Shown piece after piece: positions 34,538-43,911 of a DNA stretch of 64,000 nucleotides. A program made the translations under genes and the position numbers. The notes beneath the pieces were generated by a model, which saw only the letters and a program-made list of their open reading frames with translations, was not told where the DNA came from and did no database searches. The stretch's first letter is position 1; every line of letters begins with the position of its first letter. This DNA comes from Faucicola tetraodonis (GTDB lineage: Bacteria; Pseudomonadota; Gammaproteobacteria; Pseudomonadales; Moraxellaceae): the NCBI GenBank assembly GCA_032017425.1, contig DALZPW010000012.1; one strand, 5' to 3'.

Positions 34538-34909
34538 CTTTTCAACTTGTTAATTTTTTCGCCTTTTCACTTCTCATTCACCGCTAAAGGTTGTAAAGCT
34601 TCTCAAGGCTTTGCGAACCGATAAGCAAGTTTAATATTAAATGTACTTATCCGGTCTCATCTATAGCATGCGCAATCGGTCAGTCATCAAATTGTCATGA
34701 TACTGTCACATTTCTTTGTAATCATATACACAATTTTTATACAAACCGAATGATGGTTATTGTCATGAAAGTTAAATCGGTCAGCATTGAGCTATATCAG
34801 CTTTGAGCTATCCTAGTGAAAATAACCAAAAAGTTAAATCGTACCGTTGGTGACATTTTTTCATTCAGGCAGTTTCATTGTAAACTCAAAACGTTTTTAG
34901 GAGCTATCC
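34538..34909. other. pstS upstream regulatory region
   Basis: About 370 bases without a gene. It holds the Pho box repeats (34681-34709), a further half-site 'ttgtcat' at 34760-34766, and a duplicated 'gagctat' near 34788-34811. No intrinsic terminator for crcB is evident. Confidence 0.6.
34681..34709 (+). promoter_or_regulatory. Pho box array (PhoB binding site) upstream of pstS
   Basis: Three 7-base direct repeats with 11-base period: CAGTCAT (34681-34687), TTGTCAT (34692-34698), CTGTCAC (34703-34709), separated by 'caaa' and 'gata'. The last two fit the E. coli Pho box (CTGTCAT-N4-CTGTCAY) with one substitution. Position upstream of pstS agrees with PhoB activation under phosphate limitation. 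Confidence 0.85.
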
Positions 34910-36070
34910 ATGCGTTATTCATTATTAAGTGTTATCGTAGCATCGACCTTAGCATTAACCGCTTGTGGTAACAAACAAGCAGACAATCAAGCAGCGGGTG
35001 CCTCAGCAACATCAAGCACTTCTACTACAGGCGCTACAGGTAGCGATAAAAACGCCGTATTTACTATCACAGGTGCAGGCGCCTCTTTTCCACAACCTAT
35101 CTATGCTAAATGGGCAGGTGAGTTCAAAAACGCCACTGGCGGTCAAGTAAATTACCAATCAATCGGTTCATCAGGTGGTATCAAACAAATCCAAGCCAAT
35201 ACCGTTGACTTTGGTGCGTCGGATGCGCCTTTAAGCAAAGAAGAGTTGGATAAAAGCGGTTTAATCCAGTTTCCAACCGTTATCGGTGGGGTTGTACCAG
35301 TTGTTAATATCGATGGTGTTGCACCCGGTCAATTAAAACTAGACGGTGCCACCCTTGCCAATATCTACTTGGGTAAAATCACTAAATGGAATGACCCAGC
35401 GATTACCGCATTAAACGCAGGCGTGACACTACCAGATGCGCCAATCACGACGATTTTCCGTTCTGACGGTTCAGGTACAACCTTTAACTTTGCAAGCTAC
35501 TTAGCGGCTGTATCACCAGAATGGAAAGCAGGTCCAGGTGTAGACAAATCAATTAAATGGCCAACCGCTGCGACAGGTGCAGGTGGTAAAGGTAACGAAG
35601 GCGTGGCAAGTAACGTCGCTCGTGCCAAAAACTCAATCGGTTATGTTGAGTACGCTTACGCAAAACAAAACAAAATGGCTTACACTCAGTTGAAAAATGC
35701 GGCGGGCAACTTTGTACAACCATCCGCTGAAAGCTTTGCCGCTGCGGGTAATGCAGATTGGAAAGGTACACCAGGCTTTAACATTGTATTGACTAACCAA
35801 GCAGACCCAAATGCCTGGCCAATCTCTGCGGCAACCTTCATCTTAGTCCATACTAAACCCACCAACCCAGAAAACGTCAAAAATACCCTTAAATTCTTTG
35901 ACTGGGCGTATTCAAGTGGTGATGAGCTAGCAAAATCATTGGACTTTGTACCATTCTCAGCAGAAAGCAAAGCTATCTTCCGTGAAGAGTGGAAAAAAGT
36001 TGTAGGGGCTGATGGTAAACCACTGTTTACCTCAGATGCTGCCACAGCAACTGCTTCAGCTGCAAAATAA
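34910..36070 (+). CDS. pstS: Phosphate-binding lipoprotein PstS
   Basis: High-affinity phosphate receptor. 386 residues. Lipobox 'LTAC' (Cys19), so membrane-anchored rather than free like the E. coli protein. A Ser/Thr/Ala linker is followed by 'TGAGASFPQPIYAKW', 'GSSGGIKQI', 'DFGASDAPL', 'FRSDGSGTTFNFASYL' (phosphate-contacting Ser/Asp/Arg/Thr), and 'WPISAATFILV'. AGGAG lies 7 bases before the ATG. First gene of pstSCAB, separated from pstC by a strong terminator, which would make PstS more abundant than the channel. Confidence 0.96.
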   Translation: MRYSLLSVIVASTLALTACGNKQADNQAAGASATSSTSTTGATGSDKNAVFTITGAGASFPQPIYAKWAGEFKNATGGQVNYQSIGSSGGIKQIQANTVDFGASDAPLSKEELDKSGLIQFPTVIGGVVPVVNIDGVAPGQLKLDGATLANIYLGKITKWNDPAITALNAGVTLPDAPITTIFRSDGSGTTFNFASYLAAVSPEWKAGPGVDKSIKWPTAATGAGGKGNEGVASNVARAKNSIGYVEYAYAKQNKMAYTQLKNAAGNFVQPSAESFAAAGNADWKGTPGFNIVLTNQADPNAWPISAATFILVHTKPTNPENVKNTLKFFDWAYSSGDELAKSLDFVPFSAESKAIFREEWKKVVGADGKPLFTSDAATATASAAK

Positions 36071-36115
36071 TCTAATGATGATTAACAGTTAACAGGGTTA
36101 TGCATGTCAAACTAT

Positions 36116-36156
36116 ACGTAGAGCAATAAACAAGTTAATGCTCTACGTTTTTTTTT
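36116..36156 (+). terminator. Strong intercistronic terminator between pstS and pstC
   Basis: Perfect 10-bp stem 'acgtagagca' (36116-36125)/'tgctctacgt' (36139-36148) followed by nine T. Confidence 0.9.
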
Positions 36157-36207
36157 CAAATTTCTAGAATTAGTAAACTAAAACTATTTTTTGATGGCTG
36201 GGTTCTT

Positions 36208-37158
36208 ATGTCGGATTTACACGCAAAACTCGCAAAGCAAAAACAATTAGACTGGTTGTTTGTCAACGCGACTCGTCTTTTTGCGTTTATCGTGCTGTTG
36301 TTGTTAGGTGGTATCTTAATCTCACTATTTCTTGGCGCATTGCCAAGTATGAAGGCGTTTGGCATTAACTTTTATACCAGTAAAGACTGGGATACAGGGA
36401 TGGATGTATACGGCGCACTCGCACCAATCTATGGTACGTTGGTGACTTCTATCATTGCTATTTTGATTGCGGTGCCGGTAAGTTTTGGTATTGCCATGTT
36501 TTTGACCGAGCTTTGCCCAAATTTTTTAAAACGTCCTTTAGGGATTGCCATTGAGTTGTTAGCGGGTATCCCTTCAATTATTTATGGTATGTGGGGATTT
36601 TTCGTATTTGCACCTTGGTTTTCAGAACATATCCAGCCCTGGCTGATTGACCATTTGGGTGATGTGCCTTATGTGGGTCGTTTATTCCAAGGTGCGCCGA
36701 TGGGTATTGGTCTGTTCACTGCAAGTTTGATTTTGGCTGTCATGATTATCCCGTTTATTGCATCGGTCATGCGTGACGTTTTCTCCATTACGCCAAAGAT
36801 GCTCAAAGAATCTGCTTATGGTTTGGGTTCAACCACTTGGGAAGTGATGCGATACGTGGTGTTGCCTTATACCAAAGCCGGGGTGATGGGCGGTATCATT
36901 TTGGGATTGGGTCGCGCATTGGGTGAAACGATGGCAGTCACCTTTGTTATTGGTAACGCTTATAACGTCAGTCCAAGTTTGTTCCAGTCAGGGGTGTCAA
37001 TCACTTCGGCATTGGCAAATGAATTTGCAGAGTCTGAAGGCTTGCACCAATCATCGCTACTACATTTAGGTTTCTTACTATTTATCATTACCTTTATTGT
37101 ACTGGTGATTTCAAAATTGATGCTCAGTCGTATGGATAAAAATGCGGGTACGAAATAA
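36208..37158 (+). CDS. pstC: Phosphate ABC transporter permease PstC
   Basis: 316 residues, six membrane helices. 'IELLAGIPSIIYGMWGFFVFAPW' and the EAA-loop region 'RDVFSITPKMLKESAYGLGSTTWEVMRYVVLPYTKAGVMGG' with 'LGRALGETMAVTFVIGN' are PstC signatures. The ATG at 36208 has a poor ribosome site (GGCTGGG). It lies 17 bases before pstA. Confidence 0.94.
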   Translation: MSDLHAKLAKQKQLDWLFVNATRLFAFIVLLLLGGILISLFLGALPSMKAFGINFYTSKDWDTGMDVYGALAPIYGTLVTSIIAILIAVPVSFGIAMFLTELCPNFLKRPLGIAIELLAGIPSIIYGMWGFFVFAPWFSEHIQPWLIDHLGDVPYVGRLFQGAPMGIGLFTASLILAVMIIPFIASVMRDVFSITPKMLKESAYGLGSTTWEVMRYVVLPYTKAGVMGGIILGLGRALGETMAVTFVIGNAYNVSPSLFQSGVSITSALANEFAESEGLHQSSLLHLGFLLFIITFIVLVISKLMLSRMDKNAGTK

Positions 37159-37175
37159 GGACGCTGGGGAATACT

Positions 37176-38045
37176 ATGACTACTACCAACATGAATCGTA
37201 ATAACGCCATTTACAAACGCCGCCGTCTAAGCAATGCTTTAGGACTGGTATTTGCCGGTTTGTCCATTGTATTTGGCTTGACCTTCTTAGGTTTAATTTT
37301 ATTCAAATTGTTTTTATCAGGCTCGCATGCGTTATTGACCATGCCTATTTTTACGCAAGACACGCCATCGCCAAACGAAATTGGCGGTCTTCGCAATGCG
37401 ATTATCGGCTCAATCATGGTGACAGGATTGGGGCTTGTGGTCGGCACACCGATTGGTATCATGGCAGGTATTTATCTTGCTGAATTTGCCGAAAACAGCT
37501 GGCTTGGTAAAGTCACCCGTTTTATGAACGACATTTTGCTATCAGCACCATCGATTGTGATTGGTTTATTTATTTTTGCTTTGATGGTACAAGGTCGTAA
37601 CTTCTCAGGTTGGGCAGGTGCAATGGCTTTAGCGCTCTTGGTTATTCCTGTGGTGGTACGTACCACCGAAAATATGCTCCGTCTAATTCCCAATACATTA
37701 CGTGAAGCAGCTTATGCGTTAGGGACGCCAAAATGGAAACTGGTAACATCCGTTACTTTACGTGCTGCCAAAACTGGGGTATTAACAGGTATCTTACTGG
37801 CATTTGCGCGTATCTCGGGTGAGACCGCGCCGTTACTATTTACCGCGCTTAATAACCAATTCTTTAGTACCGATATGGGTCAACCCATTGCCAACTTACC
37901 AAACGTGATTTATCAATACGCCAGCCAACCATACCCTATTTCAAACCAATTGGCTTGGGCAGGTGCGTTACTCATCACCTTGGCGGTATTAACATTGAAT
38001 ATTTTGGCACGTGCGCTAAGTGGTAAAGAGCAATCATCACATTGA
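37176..38045 (+). CDS. pstA: Phosphate ABC transporter permease PstA
   Basis: 289 residues, six membrane helices. 'FMNDILLSAPSIVIGLFIFALMV', EAA region 'IPNTLREAAYALGTPKWKLVTSVTLRAAKTGVLTGI', 'FARISGETAPLLFTA'. The Arg/Lys-rich N-terminus is cytoplasmic. Forms the channel with PstC. Confidence 0.95.
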   Translation: MTTTNMNRNNAIYKRRRLSNALGLVFAGLSIVFGLTFLGLILFKLFLSGSHALLTMPIFTQDTPSPNEIGGLRNAIIGSIMVTGLGLVVGTPIGIMAGIYLAEFAENSWLGKVTRFMNDILLSAPSIVIGLFIFALMVQGRNFSGWAGAMALALLVIPVVVRTTENMLRLIPNTLREAAYALGTPKWKLVTSVTLRAAKTGVLTGILLAFARISGETAPLLFTALNNQFFSTDMGQPIANLPNVIYQYASQPYPISNQLAWAGALLITLAVLTLNILARALSGKEQSSH

Positions 38046-38106
38046 TGATCAATAGAAGATTAAAGCTATTTGCTAGTATCAAACAAATTTTATTAAGGTA
38101 TTCATC

Positions 38107-38862
38107 ATGACCGCAAAAATGCAAATTCGTAATTTAGATTTTTATTACGGTAAATTTTTAGCCCTTAAAAATATCAACATCGATATCGCTGACAAAAAAG
38201 TCACCGCGTTTATCGGACCGTCAGGCTGTGGTAAATCAACGTTACTGCGTACCTTTAACCGCATGTATGACCTCTACCCAGGCATGAGTGCCACGGGCGA
38301 AATCAACCTAGATGGACAAAACATCTTGGATAAATCGGTGGACGTCAACTTGCTGCGTGCTCGCGTGGGTATGGTATTCCAAAAACCAACGCCATTTCCA
38401 ATGTCAATCTATGACAACGTGGCATTCGGTGTGCGTCTGTACGAAAGCTTAAGCCGCGCTGAGCTAGACGAGCGCGTTGAATGGGCGCTCAAAAAATCGG
38501 CACTATGGACTGAAGTCAAAGATAAACTTAAAGCATCGGGTCTGTCATTGTCGGGTGGTCAGCAGCAGCGTCTATGTATCGCCCGCGGTGTGGCAACCCG
38601 TCCTGAAGTATTGCTACTAGACGAACCCACCTCGGCACTTGACCCTATCTCAACAGGCTCAATTGAAGATTTGATTTCAGACCTAAAAAATGATTACACC
38701 ATCGCCATCGTCACCCACAACATGCAGCAAGCGGCACGGGTGTCTGACTATACCGCGTTTATGTACTTAGGCGAAATGATGGAAATGGGGGATACCGATA
38801 AAATGTTCACCAACCCAGACCGTAAAGAAACTGAAGAATACATTACGGGTAAATTCGGCTAA
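38107..38862 (+). CDS. pstB: Phosphate ABC transporter ATPase PstB
   Basis: 251 residues. Walker A 'GPSGCGKST', 'MVFQKPTPFPMSIYDNVAFG', signature 'LSGGQQQR', Walker B 'VLLLDEPTSALDP', and 'VTHNMQQAARVSDYTAFMYLGEMMEMG' typical of PstB. The set ends here: phoU, usually next, is absent, and a terminator follows, so PhoU and PhoBR must lie elsewhere. Confidence 0.97.
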   Translation: MTAKMQIRNLDFYYGKFLALKNINIDIADKKVTAFIGPSGCGKSTLLRTFNRMYDLYPGMSATGEINLDGQNILDKSVDVNLLRARVGMVFQKPTPFPMSIYDNVAFGVRLYESLSRAELDERVEWALKKSALWTEVKDKLKASGLSLSGGQQQRLCIARGVATRPEVLLLDEPTSALDPISTGSIEDLISDLKNDYTIAIVTHNMQQAARVSDYTAFMYLGEMMEMGDTDKMFTNPDRKETEEYITGKFG

Positions 38863-38908
38863 GCTATTTTTTCGTTATTGGCTATCTGCTCATCATTTAG
38901 CCCATCAC

Positions 38909-38937
38909 AATACCTCGCTGGTGCGGGGTATTTTTTT
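38909..38937 (+). terminator. Intrinsic terminator after pstB
   Basis: 'aatacctcgc' pairs with 'gcggggtatt' (one G-U), 4-base loop, seven T. Confidence 0.88.
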
Positions 38938-38976
38938 GCTTAAACTTCTAAGCTCAATCAGAGCAAAATAAATATT

Positions 38977-38995
38977 GATAACGATTCTCATTTAC
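38977..38995 (+). promoter_or_regulatory. Candidate Fur box upstream of efeO
   Basis: 'gataacgattctcatttac' agrees with the 19-base Fur consensus (GATAATGATAATCATTATC) at most positions, about 65 bases before efeO. Position before an iron-uptake operon supports it. Confidence 0.7.
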
Positions 38996-39060
38996 CCTAT
39001 AATTCGCCAATTGTCATTATTTTTTTATTTTTTATCACTTTTTACTTTTAAGGATGTTTT

Positions 39061-39945
39061 ATGTTGAGCCGTACTTTTACCTTATCAATATTACCTCTAG
39101 CGATATCTGCATTACTATTGACGGCTTGCCAAAAAACCGAACAAAAAACCGACGTAGCACCTGCTGCAAGTGCAACGACTAACGCTTCTGCAGTCACAGC
39201 GTCGGCGCAGAGCTCAGTTGATTTGAGTAAAGAAACGGCGGAATACAAAGCTTGGGTACAAACCCAAATTGATAGCTTGCTCGCCGATACCCAAAAATTT
39301 GTCGCACTGCTCGAAGCGGGTAAATTAGAAGAGGCGAAGGCGTTATACCCAAAAGCGCGCATGTATTATGAGCGCTCAGAGCCGATTGCTGAAAGTTTTG
39401 GCGACCTTGACCCGCGTATCGATAACCGTGAAGCCGACCTTGAGCCCAATGAAGCATGGACAGGCTTCCATGCGATTGAAAAAATCTTGTGGACGCAAAA
39501 TACCACCAAAGGCACCGAAAAACTGGGTAAACAACTGATTGCAGATGTTAAAGAATTGCACGCCAAAATTCCAACAGCAGAGGTCACAGGCGACTTGATG
39601 GTACAAGGTGCAGTAGATTTGCTCAATGAAGTATCAACGAGCAAAATCACCGGCGAAGAAGAAATTTTCTCGCATACAGACTTGTATGATTTTAAAGCCA
39701 ATATTGAAGGTGCTGAGAAAATATTTGCCATTTTAAAACCAAAAATCCAAGCCAAAAACCCAGCGTTAGTCACGGAGCTTGAGCAAAAATTTGGTGCAGT
39801 CAACCAACTACTTGCCAAACACCAAGTCGGGCAACAAGACTATAAATCCTATAAAGAGCTAACCCCTGCAGATACCAAGGCGCTAGCCGAAGCGGTGAAT
39901 AAACTCGGCGAACCCTTAGCGCAGATGGGCATTGTATTGCAATAA
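39061..39945 (+). CDS. efeO: EfeO/EfeM-type periplasmic iron-uptake lipoprotein (imelysin/M75)
   Basis: Periplasmic component of the Efe iron system. 294 residues. Lipobox 'LLLTAC' (Cys near 22), an Ala/Thr/Ser linker, then the M75 imelysin domain with the HxxE motif in 'GFHAIEKILW' (metal site), 'LDPRIDNREADLEPNEAWTGF' and 'YDFKANIEGAEKIFAILKP'. The N-terminal cupredoxin domain of E. coli EfeO is missing, so it is the shorter EfeM-like form. First gene of efeO-efeB-efeU, behind a Fur-type site. Confidence 0.92.
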   Translation: MLSRTFTLSILPLAISALLLTACQKTEQKTDVAPAASATTNASAVTASAQSSVDLSKETAEYKAWVQTQIDSLLADTQKFVALLEAGKLEEAKALYPKARMYYERSEPIAESFGDLDPRIDNREADLEPNEAWTGFHAIEKILWTQNTTKGTEKLGKQLIADVKELHAKIPTAEVTGDLMVQGAVDLLNEVSTSKITGEEEIFSHTDLYDFKANIEGAEKIFAILKPKIQAKNPALVTELEQKFGAVNQLLAKHQVGQQDYKSYKELTPADTKALAEAVNKLGEPLAQMGIVLQ

Positions 39946-39979
39946 GTCAAAGGTGAAGCAAAAAATTGCTTCACTTGAC
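39946..39979 (+). other. Stem-loop between efeO and efeB
   Basis: 'gtcaaaggtgaagca' can pair with 'tgcttcacttgac' (one bulge). There is no T run, so RNA stability or partial termination is more likely than full termination. Confidence 0.5.
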
Positions 39980-40024
39980 GGTTTTAGGGTGGAATAAAAA
40001 GGTCAGTACGGTGTTAGAGGCAGT

Positions 40025-41365
40025 ATGAAACATAGTAAATTAGATAAGCAAGCGCAAGAAACAGGGGTGGGATTAAAAACGTCAAATCGTCGCAGTTTTT
40101 TACGCCAATTTGGTGCGCTCAGTGTCGCAGGCGCAGGTTTAGCCGTGTCGGCCTGTCAGCAAAAACCAAGCGAAAACTTACCTAACTTGCAAGCTTTAGA
40201 TGGCAATCAGTCCAAAGATAGCGATAAAAACGAAAATCCTAAACATGCCGGTAGTGATGCCAATACTACCAAAAATAGTTTTGCGGATGTCAAATATGAT
40301 TTTTATGGCGAACACCAAGCAGGCATTACCACGCCGTCACAGCGTAATATTTATTTTTTGGTGATGGATTTACATACCGATAAGCTTGATGATGTCAAAC
40401 AGATGTTCAAAGACTGGACAACCTATGCGGCCAATTTGACGCAAGGTAAAAACATCAAAGCGTATGAAAAGAACCCGTTTGTGCCCCCAACCGACACAGG
40501 CGAAGCAGACAGCATGGGCGCGTACGGATTGACGTTGACCTTTGGTATTAGCCCAAGTTTTCTAAAAAAAATGGGACTGACTCATAAGCAGCCCAAAGAA
40601 TTCCAAGACTTGCCCAAGTTCCCGCGCGATCAATTACGAGAAAATTTGACGGGGGGTGATATCTGTATTCAAGCCTGCGCCGAAGATGCCCAAGTGGCGT
40701 TCCATGCGGTACGGCAACTGGTTCGGCAAGCGCGTTCTAATATTACCATGCGTTGGAGTCAGTCAGGTTTTGTTGGGTTTGATACCGGCAATCATACGCC
40801 CCGTAATTTATTCGGCTTTAAAGACGGCACTGCCAACCAAAGCACCATCAAAGCTGCGGACAAAAACCTATGGGCGGACGCGCCTGATTGGATGAAAGGC
40901 GGCACTTATTTGGTCACTCGCATCATCCAAATGCATCTTGAAACTTGGGATCGCACCTCGCTTAAAGGTCAAGAAGACACCTTTGGTCGACATCGTGATA
41001 GCGGCGCGGCGATTGGACAAAAAGGCGAATTTGACACCTTTGATGTGCACGCCAAAGACGCGCAGGGTAAAGCAGTGATACCTGAAATTTCCCACATGGG
41101 ACTGGCAAAACGCACAGGCGTGGAGATGCTACGCCGTTCGTATTCTTACAGTAGCGGCATTAACCCAGCCACCGGGCAGTTTGATTCAGGGCTGCTGTTT
41201 ATTTCATTTCAAAAATCGCCCGAACAATTTATTATTATCCAAAATGCCCTAGGTCGTCTTGATAAAATGAATGAATACACCACCCACATTGGCAGTGGGC
41301 TATTTGCTTGCTTCGGTGGTATCCTGCAAGGTGGCTACATTGGACAAGCATTATTTGAAGCTTAA
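40025..41365 (+). CDS. efeB: DyP-type heme peroxidase/deferrochelatase EfeB, Tat-exported
   Basis: 446 residues. Twin-arginine signal 'SNRRSFLRQFG' (Arg22-23), hydrophobic stretch, then 'LAVSAC' with Cys44, which looks like a lipobox, so a Tat-dependent lipoprotein is possible. DyP signatures: 'GFKDGT' (the GxxDG motif; distal Asp), 'GGTYLVTRIIQMHLETWDRT', 'FGRHRDSGAAIG', 'SHMGLAKRTGVEMLRRSYSYSSG', 'GLLFISFQKSPEQFI'. Known role of EfeB: heme-dependent peroxidase linked to ferrous iron oxidation or release of iron from heme. A Lys/Asn/Asp-rich linker follows the signal. Confidence 0.94.
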   Translation: MKHSKLDKQAQETGVGLKTSNRRSFLRQFGALSVAGAGLAVSACQQKPSENLPNLQALDGNQSKDSDKNENPKHAGSDANTTKNSFADVKYDFYGEHQAGITTPSQRNIYFLVMDLHTDKLDDVKQMFKDWTTYAANLTQGKNIKAYEKNPFVPPTDTGEADSMGAYGLTLTFGISPSFLKKMGLTHKQPKEFQDLPKFPRDQLRENLTGGDICIQACAEDAQVAFHAVRQLVRQARSNITMRWSQSGFVGFDTGNHTPRNLFGFKDGTANQSTIKAADKNLWADAPDWMKGGTYLVTRIIQMHLETWDRTSLKGQEDTFGRHRDSGAAIGQKGEFDTFDVHAKDAQGKAVIPEISHMGLAKRTGVEMLRRSYSYSSGINPATGQFDSGLLFISFQKSPEQFIIIQNALGRLDKMNEYTTHIGSGLFACFGGILQGGYIGQALFEA

Positions 41366-41427
41366 AGTTAAAATGCAACATCCATCACTTAAAATAGACG
41401 GTTAAATAGACGGTTAAAAAGTTACTC

Positions 41428-43224
41428 ATGATAAACATCACCCAAAAAACCTTGCTAAGTTTTGCTCTAGCAAGTTCGCTGCTCATCAGTAGCCAAGGCT
41501 TACAAGCCCAGCAACCAACGCCTGCAAGTGCCCAGATAGCGACGCAAGCCAGTCAACCAGCCAGCAAAAAGCTGAATTTAAGCCCTATTTTTATCAACCT
41601 ATCCGACGCGATGGCGGCGATTAAAGCCAATGATGCCTCAAAAGCCAAGGGCACCCTTCTACAAATTCAAACAGCCTTTGATGCCATAGATGCAACGGCA
41701 AAAAATTCCACGCTTGGGCAACAGACAAGCCAAGCGATTGGGCAAGCCATCAGTAATCCCACAGAAGCCAATTTATCAGCCGTGTCAAATGCGTTATATG
41801 CCTTTGAAAAAGAACAAAATCCTGTAGATTACAGCACGAAGCGAAAAGAGTTTGCCAAAAAAATGGTACCGGCGTATGATAATCTTAATCAAGTCATACA
41901 ACGTGCAGCGCCGACAGATGTCGAAGCGTTACGGGCGGCTTACAACCAGTTTAATGCCGTTTGGCTAGGTAATGAGCGGGTCGTACGCAATACCAGTATG
42001 GGGCACTACGGCAAAATCGAAACACCCATGGCGCTGATGCGAGTGGCGATTGAAACCCAACCCATCAATATGGCGCAAATCAAAACCCAATCTGCTGCGC
42101 TAAAAGATGCCATCGACAGTTATAACAAGGGTGACGTAGCTGCTGTACAAACCACACAAACCGTCACTCTAGCAGATAGTATCCAGCTACTGCGCGATGG
42201 TTTACAGGCGTTTAAAACAAACGACGCAGCAACTGGTCAAGCCAAGTTAGGCGAGTTTATTAGTATATGGCCAACGGTCGAAGGCGATGTCAGAACGCGT
42301 AACCCTAGCCTATATAATCGGGTGGAAAGTCAAATTCCGTTAGTCATGGCGAAGGGGCAAGACCCTAAACAGCAGCAGACACTGCAATCGATTATCAATG
42401 AATTGGCGGCAATCAATCCAACAGCCCAATATACCGCGGTTGACTCGATGCTGATTCTGCTTCGAGAAGGGTTAGAAGCCTTATTGATTGTCATCTCGCT
42501 GTTATCGGCTTTAACCGCTGCCAAACAAGTCAAAGCCAAAAAATGGGTGTATGCTGGTGTCGCTTTTGGCTTACTTGCCAGTATCGCAGGTGCGATGGCA
42601 TTACAGCTATTATTCCCTGCGGTGACTTCTGCCGCCAATCGTGAGATGTTTGAAGGGGTCATCGGCATCGTTGCGGTCATTATGATGATCGGCATTGGCG
42701 CGTGGCTACATAGCAAATCATCCGTCCAATCATGGAACGCTTATATCAAGCGTCATATGGGACAGGCCATGACGGCAGGTAGCTTTGTGTCGTTATTTGG
42801 ATTGAGCTTTTTATCCGTGTTTCGAGAAGGCGCAGAGACCATATTGTTTTATGTCGGTATATTACCCAATATCAGCATGAGTAATTTTTTAACTGGGATT
42901 GGTTTGGCGCTTGTAGCACTGGCAGCAGTGGCTTGGGCGATGCTAAAAACCTCAGTTAAATTACCGATTCCACAGTTGTTTAAAGTCTTAACTTGGGTGA
43001 TTTATTTACTGGGCTTTAAGATTTTAGGTGTCAGTTTGCACGCCCTGCAATTGACAGGGTATCTGCCGATGACCGCCATGAGCCGCTTGCCCGCCATTGA
43101 ATGGCTAGGATTTTACCCAACGCTACAGACATTTTTGGCACAAATCGGCTATATTATTATCCTTATTGGTATCAATCTTTGGATGAAAAACCATCAACGT
43201 CAGCAAACGGCTGCCTTGGCATAA
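41428..43224 (+). CDS. efeU: FTR1-family iron permease EfeU with N-terminal periplasmic domain
   Basis: 598 residues. A signal peptide (about 1-27) and a helical periplasmic domain to about residue 335 precede the FTR1 permease with seven or so membrane helices. The two iron-binding REGxE motifs are intact: 'REGLE' at 346-350 and 'REGAE' at 466-470. E. coli EfeU lacks the large N-terminal part; it may take over the role of the missing cupredoxin module of EfeO, which is inference. Last gene of the efe operon (63 bases after efeB); gene order O-B-U differs from E. coli U-O-B. Confidence 0.93.
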   Translation: MINITQKTLLSFALASSLLISSQGLQAQQPTPASAQIATQASQPASKKLNLSPIFINLSDAMAAIKANDASKAKGTLLQIQTAFDAIDATAKNSTLGQQTSQAIGQAISNPTEANLSAVSNALYAFEKEQNPVDYSTKRKEFAKKMVPAYDNLNQVIQRAAPTDVEALRAAYNQFNAVWLGNERVVRNTSMGHYGKIETPMALMRVAIETQPINMAQIKTQSAALKDAIDSYNKGDVAAVQTTQTVTLADSIQLLRDGLQAFKTNDAATGQAKLGEFISIWPTVEGDVRTRNPSLYNRVESQIPLVMAKGQDPKQQQTLQSIINELAAINPTAQYTAVDSMLILLREGLEALLIVISLLSALTAAKQVKAKKWVYAGVAFGLLASIAGAMALQLLFPAVTSAANREMFEGVIGIVAVIMMIGIGAWLHSKSSVQSWNAYIKRHMGQAMTAGSFVSLFGLSFLSVFREGAETILFYVGILPNISMSNFLTGIGLALVALAAVAWAMLKTSVKLPIPQLFKVLTWVIYLLGFKILGVSLHALQLTGYLPMTAMSRLPAIEWLGFYPTLQTFLAQIGYIIILIGINLWMKNHQRQQTAALA

Positions 43225-43251
43225 CTTTTAACCAAAGAATATCAACGCCAT

Positions 43252-43282
43252 AAAAAAATGGGTAAAACTTATTTACCCATTT
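43252..43282 (-). terminator. Intrinsic terminator for rsfS (minus), possibly also efeU
   Basis: Perfect 11-bp stem 'aaatgggtaaa/tttacccattt' with 5-base loop; the T run is on the minus-strand side. Confidence 0.75.
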
Positions 43283-43365
43283 GGTTGTAGCGTCTAGTTC
43301 ATAACGCATAGTTTGCATAACATAGTTTATATAATAGTGTAGTCTAAACTAGGCTATAGACTATA

Positions 43366-43767
43366 CTACGCCGTTTTTTCCATACGCTCGCGCTGCGATT
43401 GACCTTGCCATAAGCCTTCTAGGTCATAAAACGTGCGTGCTTGTGGCATCATCACATGCACCACCACAGCGCCCAAATCAATCAAGGTCCAATCACTGGT
43501 GCCTTGACCTTCCACACCAATCGGATTAAATCCTGCTTGCTTCGCTTTCATCGCGACATGGTCGGCAACCGCTTTAAGGTGGCGGGTAGATGTCCCTTCG
43601 GCAATCACGATACGCTCCATGACTTCAGTCATATCAGCAACATCGAGTACGGTAATGTTTTTGGCTTTTAAATCATCCAAGGCATCTTGAACGATGTCAA
43701 GGCAAGTGGTTAACTGTTGGTGGGCAGGGTGTTGATTGACTAAACTAGCAAATTGGGTATCGGTCAT
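43366..43767 (-). CDS. rsfS: Ribosome silencing factor RsfS
   Basis: Binds ribosomal protein uL14 and blocks subunit joining when nutrients fall. 133 residues. 'DALDDLKAKNITVLDVADMTEVMERIVIAEGTSTRHLKAVADHV', 'EGQGTSDWTLIDLGAVVVHVMMPQARTFYDLEGLW' are the family's signature blocks. Downstream of nadD as usual (nadD-rsfS). ATG at 43767. Confidence 0.96.
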   Translation of the reverse strand: MTDTQFASLVNQHPAHQQLTTCLDIVQDALDDLKAKNITVLDVADMTEVMERIVIAEGTSTRHLKAVADHVAMKAKQAGFNPIGVEGQGTSDWTLIDLGAVVVHVMMPQARTFYDLEGLWQGQSQRERMEKTA

Positions 43768-43911
43768 AAATGCGTGGATTCCATGGATTGGGTCATAATG
43801 ATTGGGTTATAAGGGTAGCTTAAAATAGGATCATGACAATCCTAAAAAAAGTGCGCTATTTTAACAAAAATCTAACGCACAGGTTATCAAAAAATGTAAA
43901 TCAATATCAGG

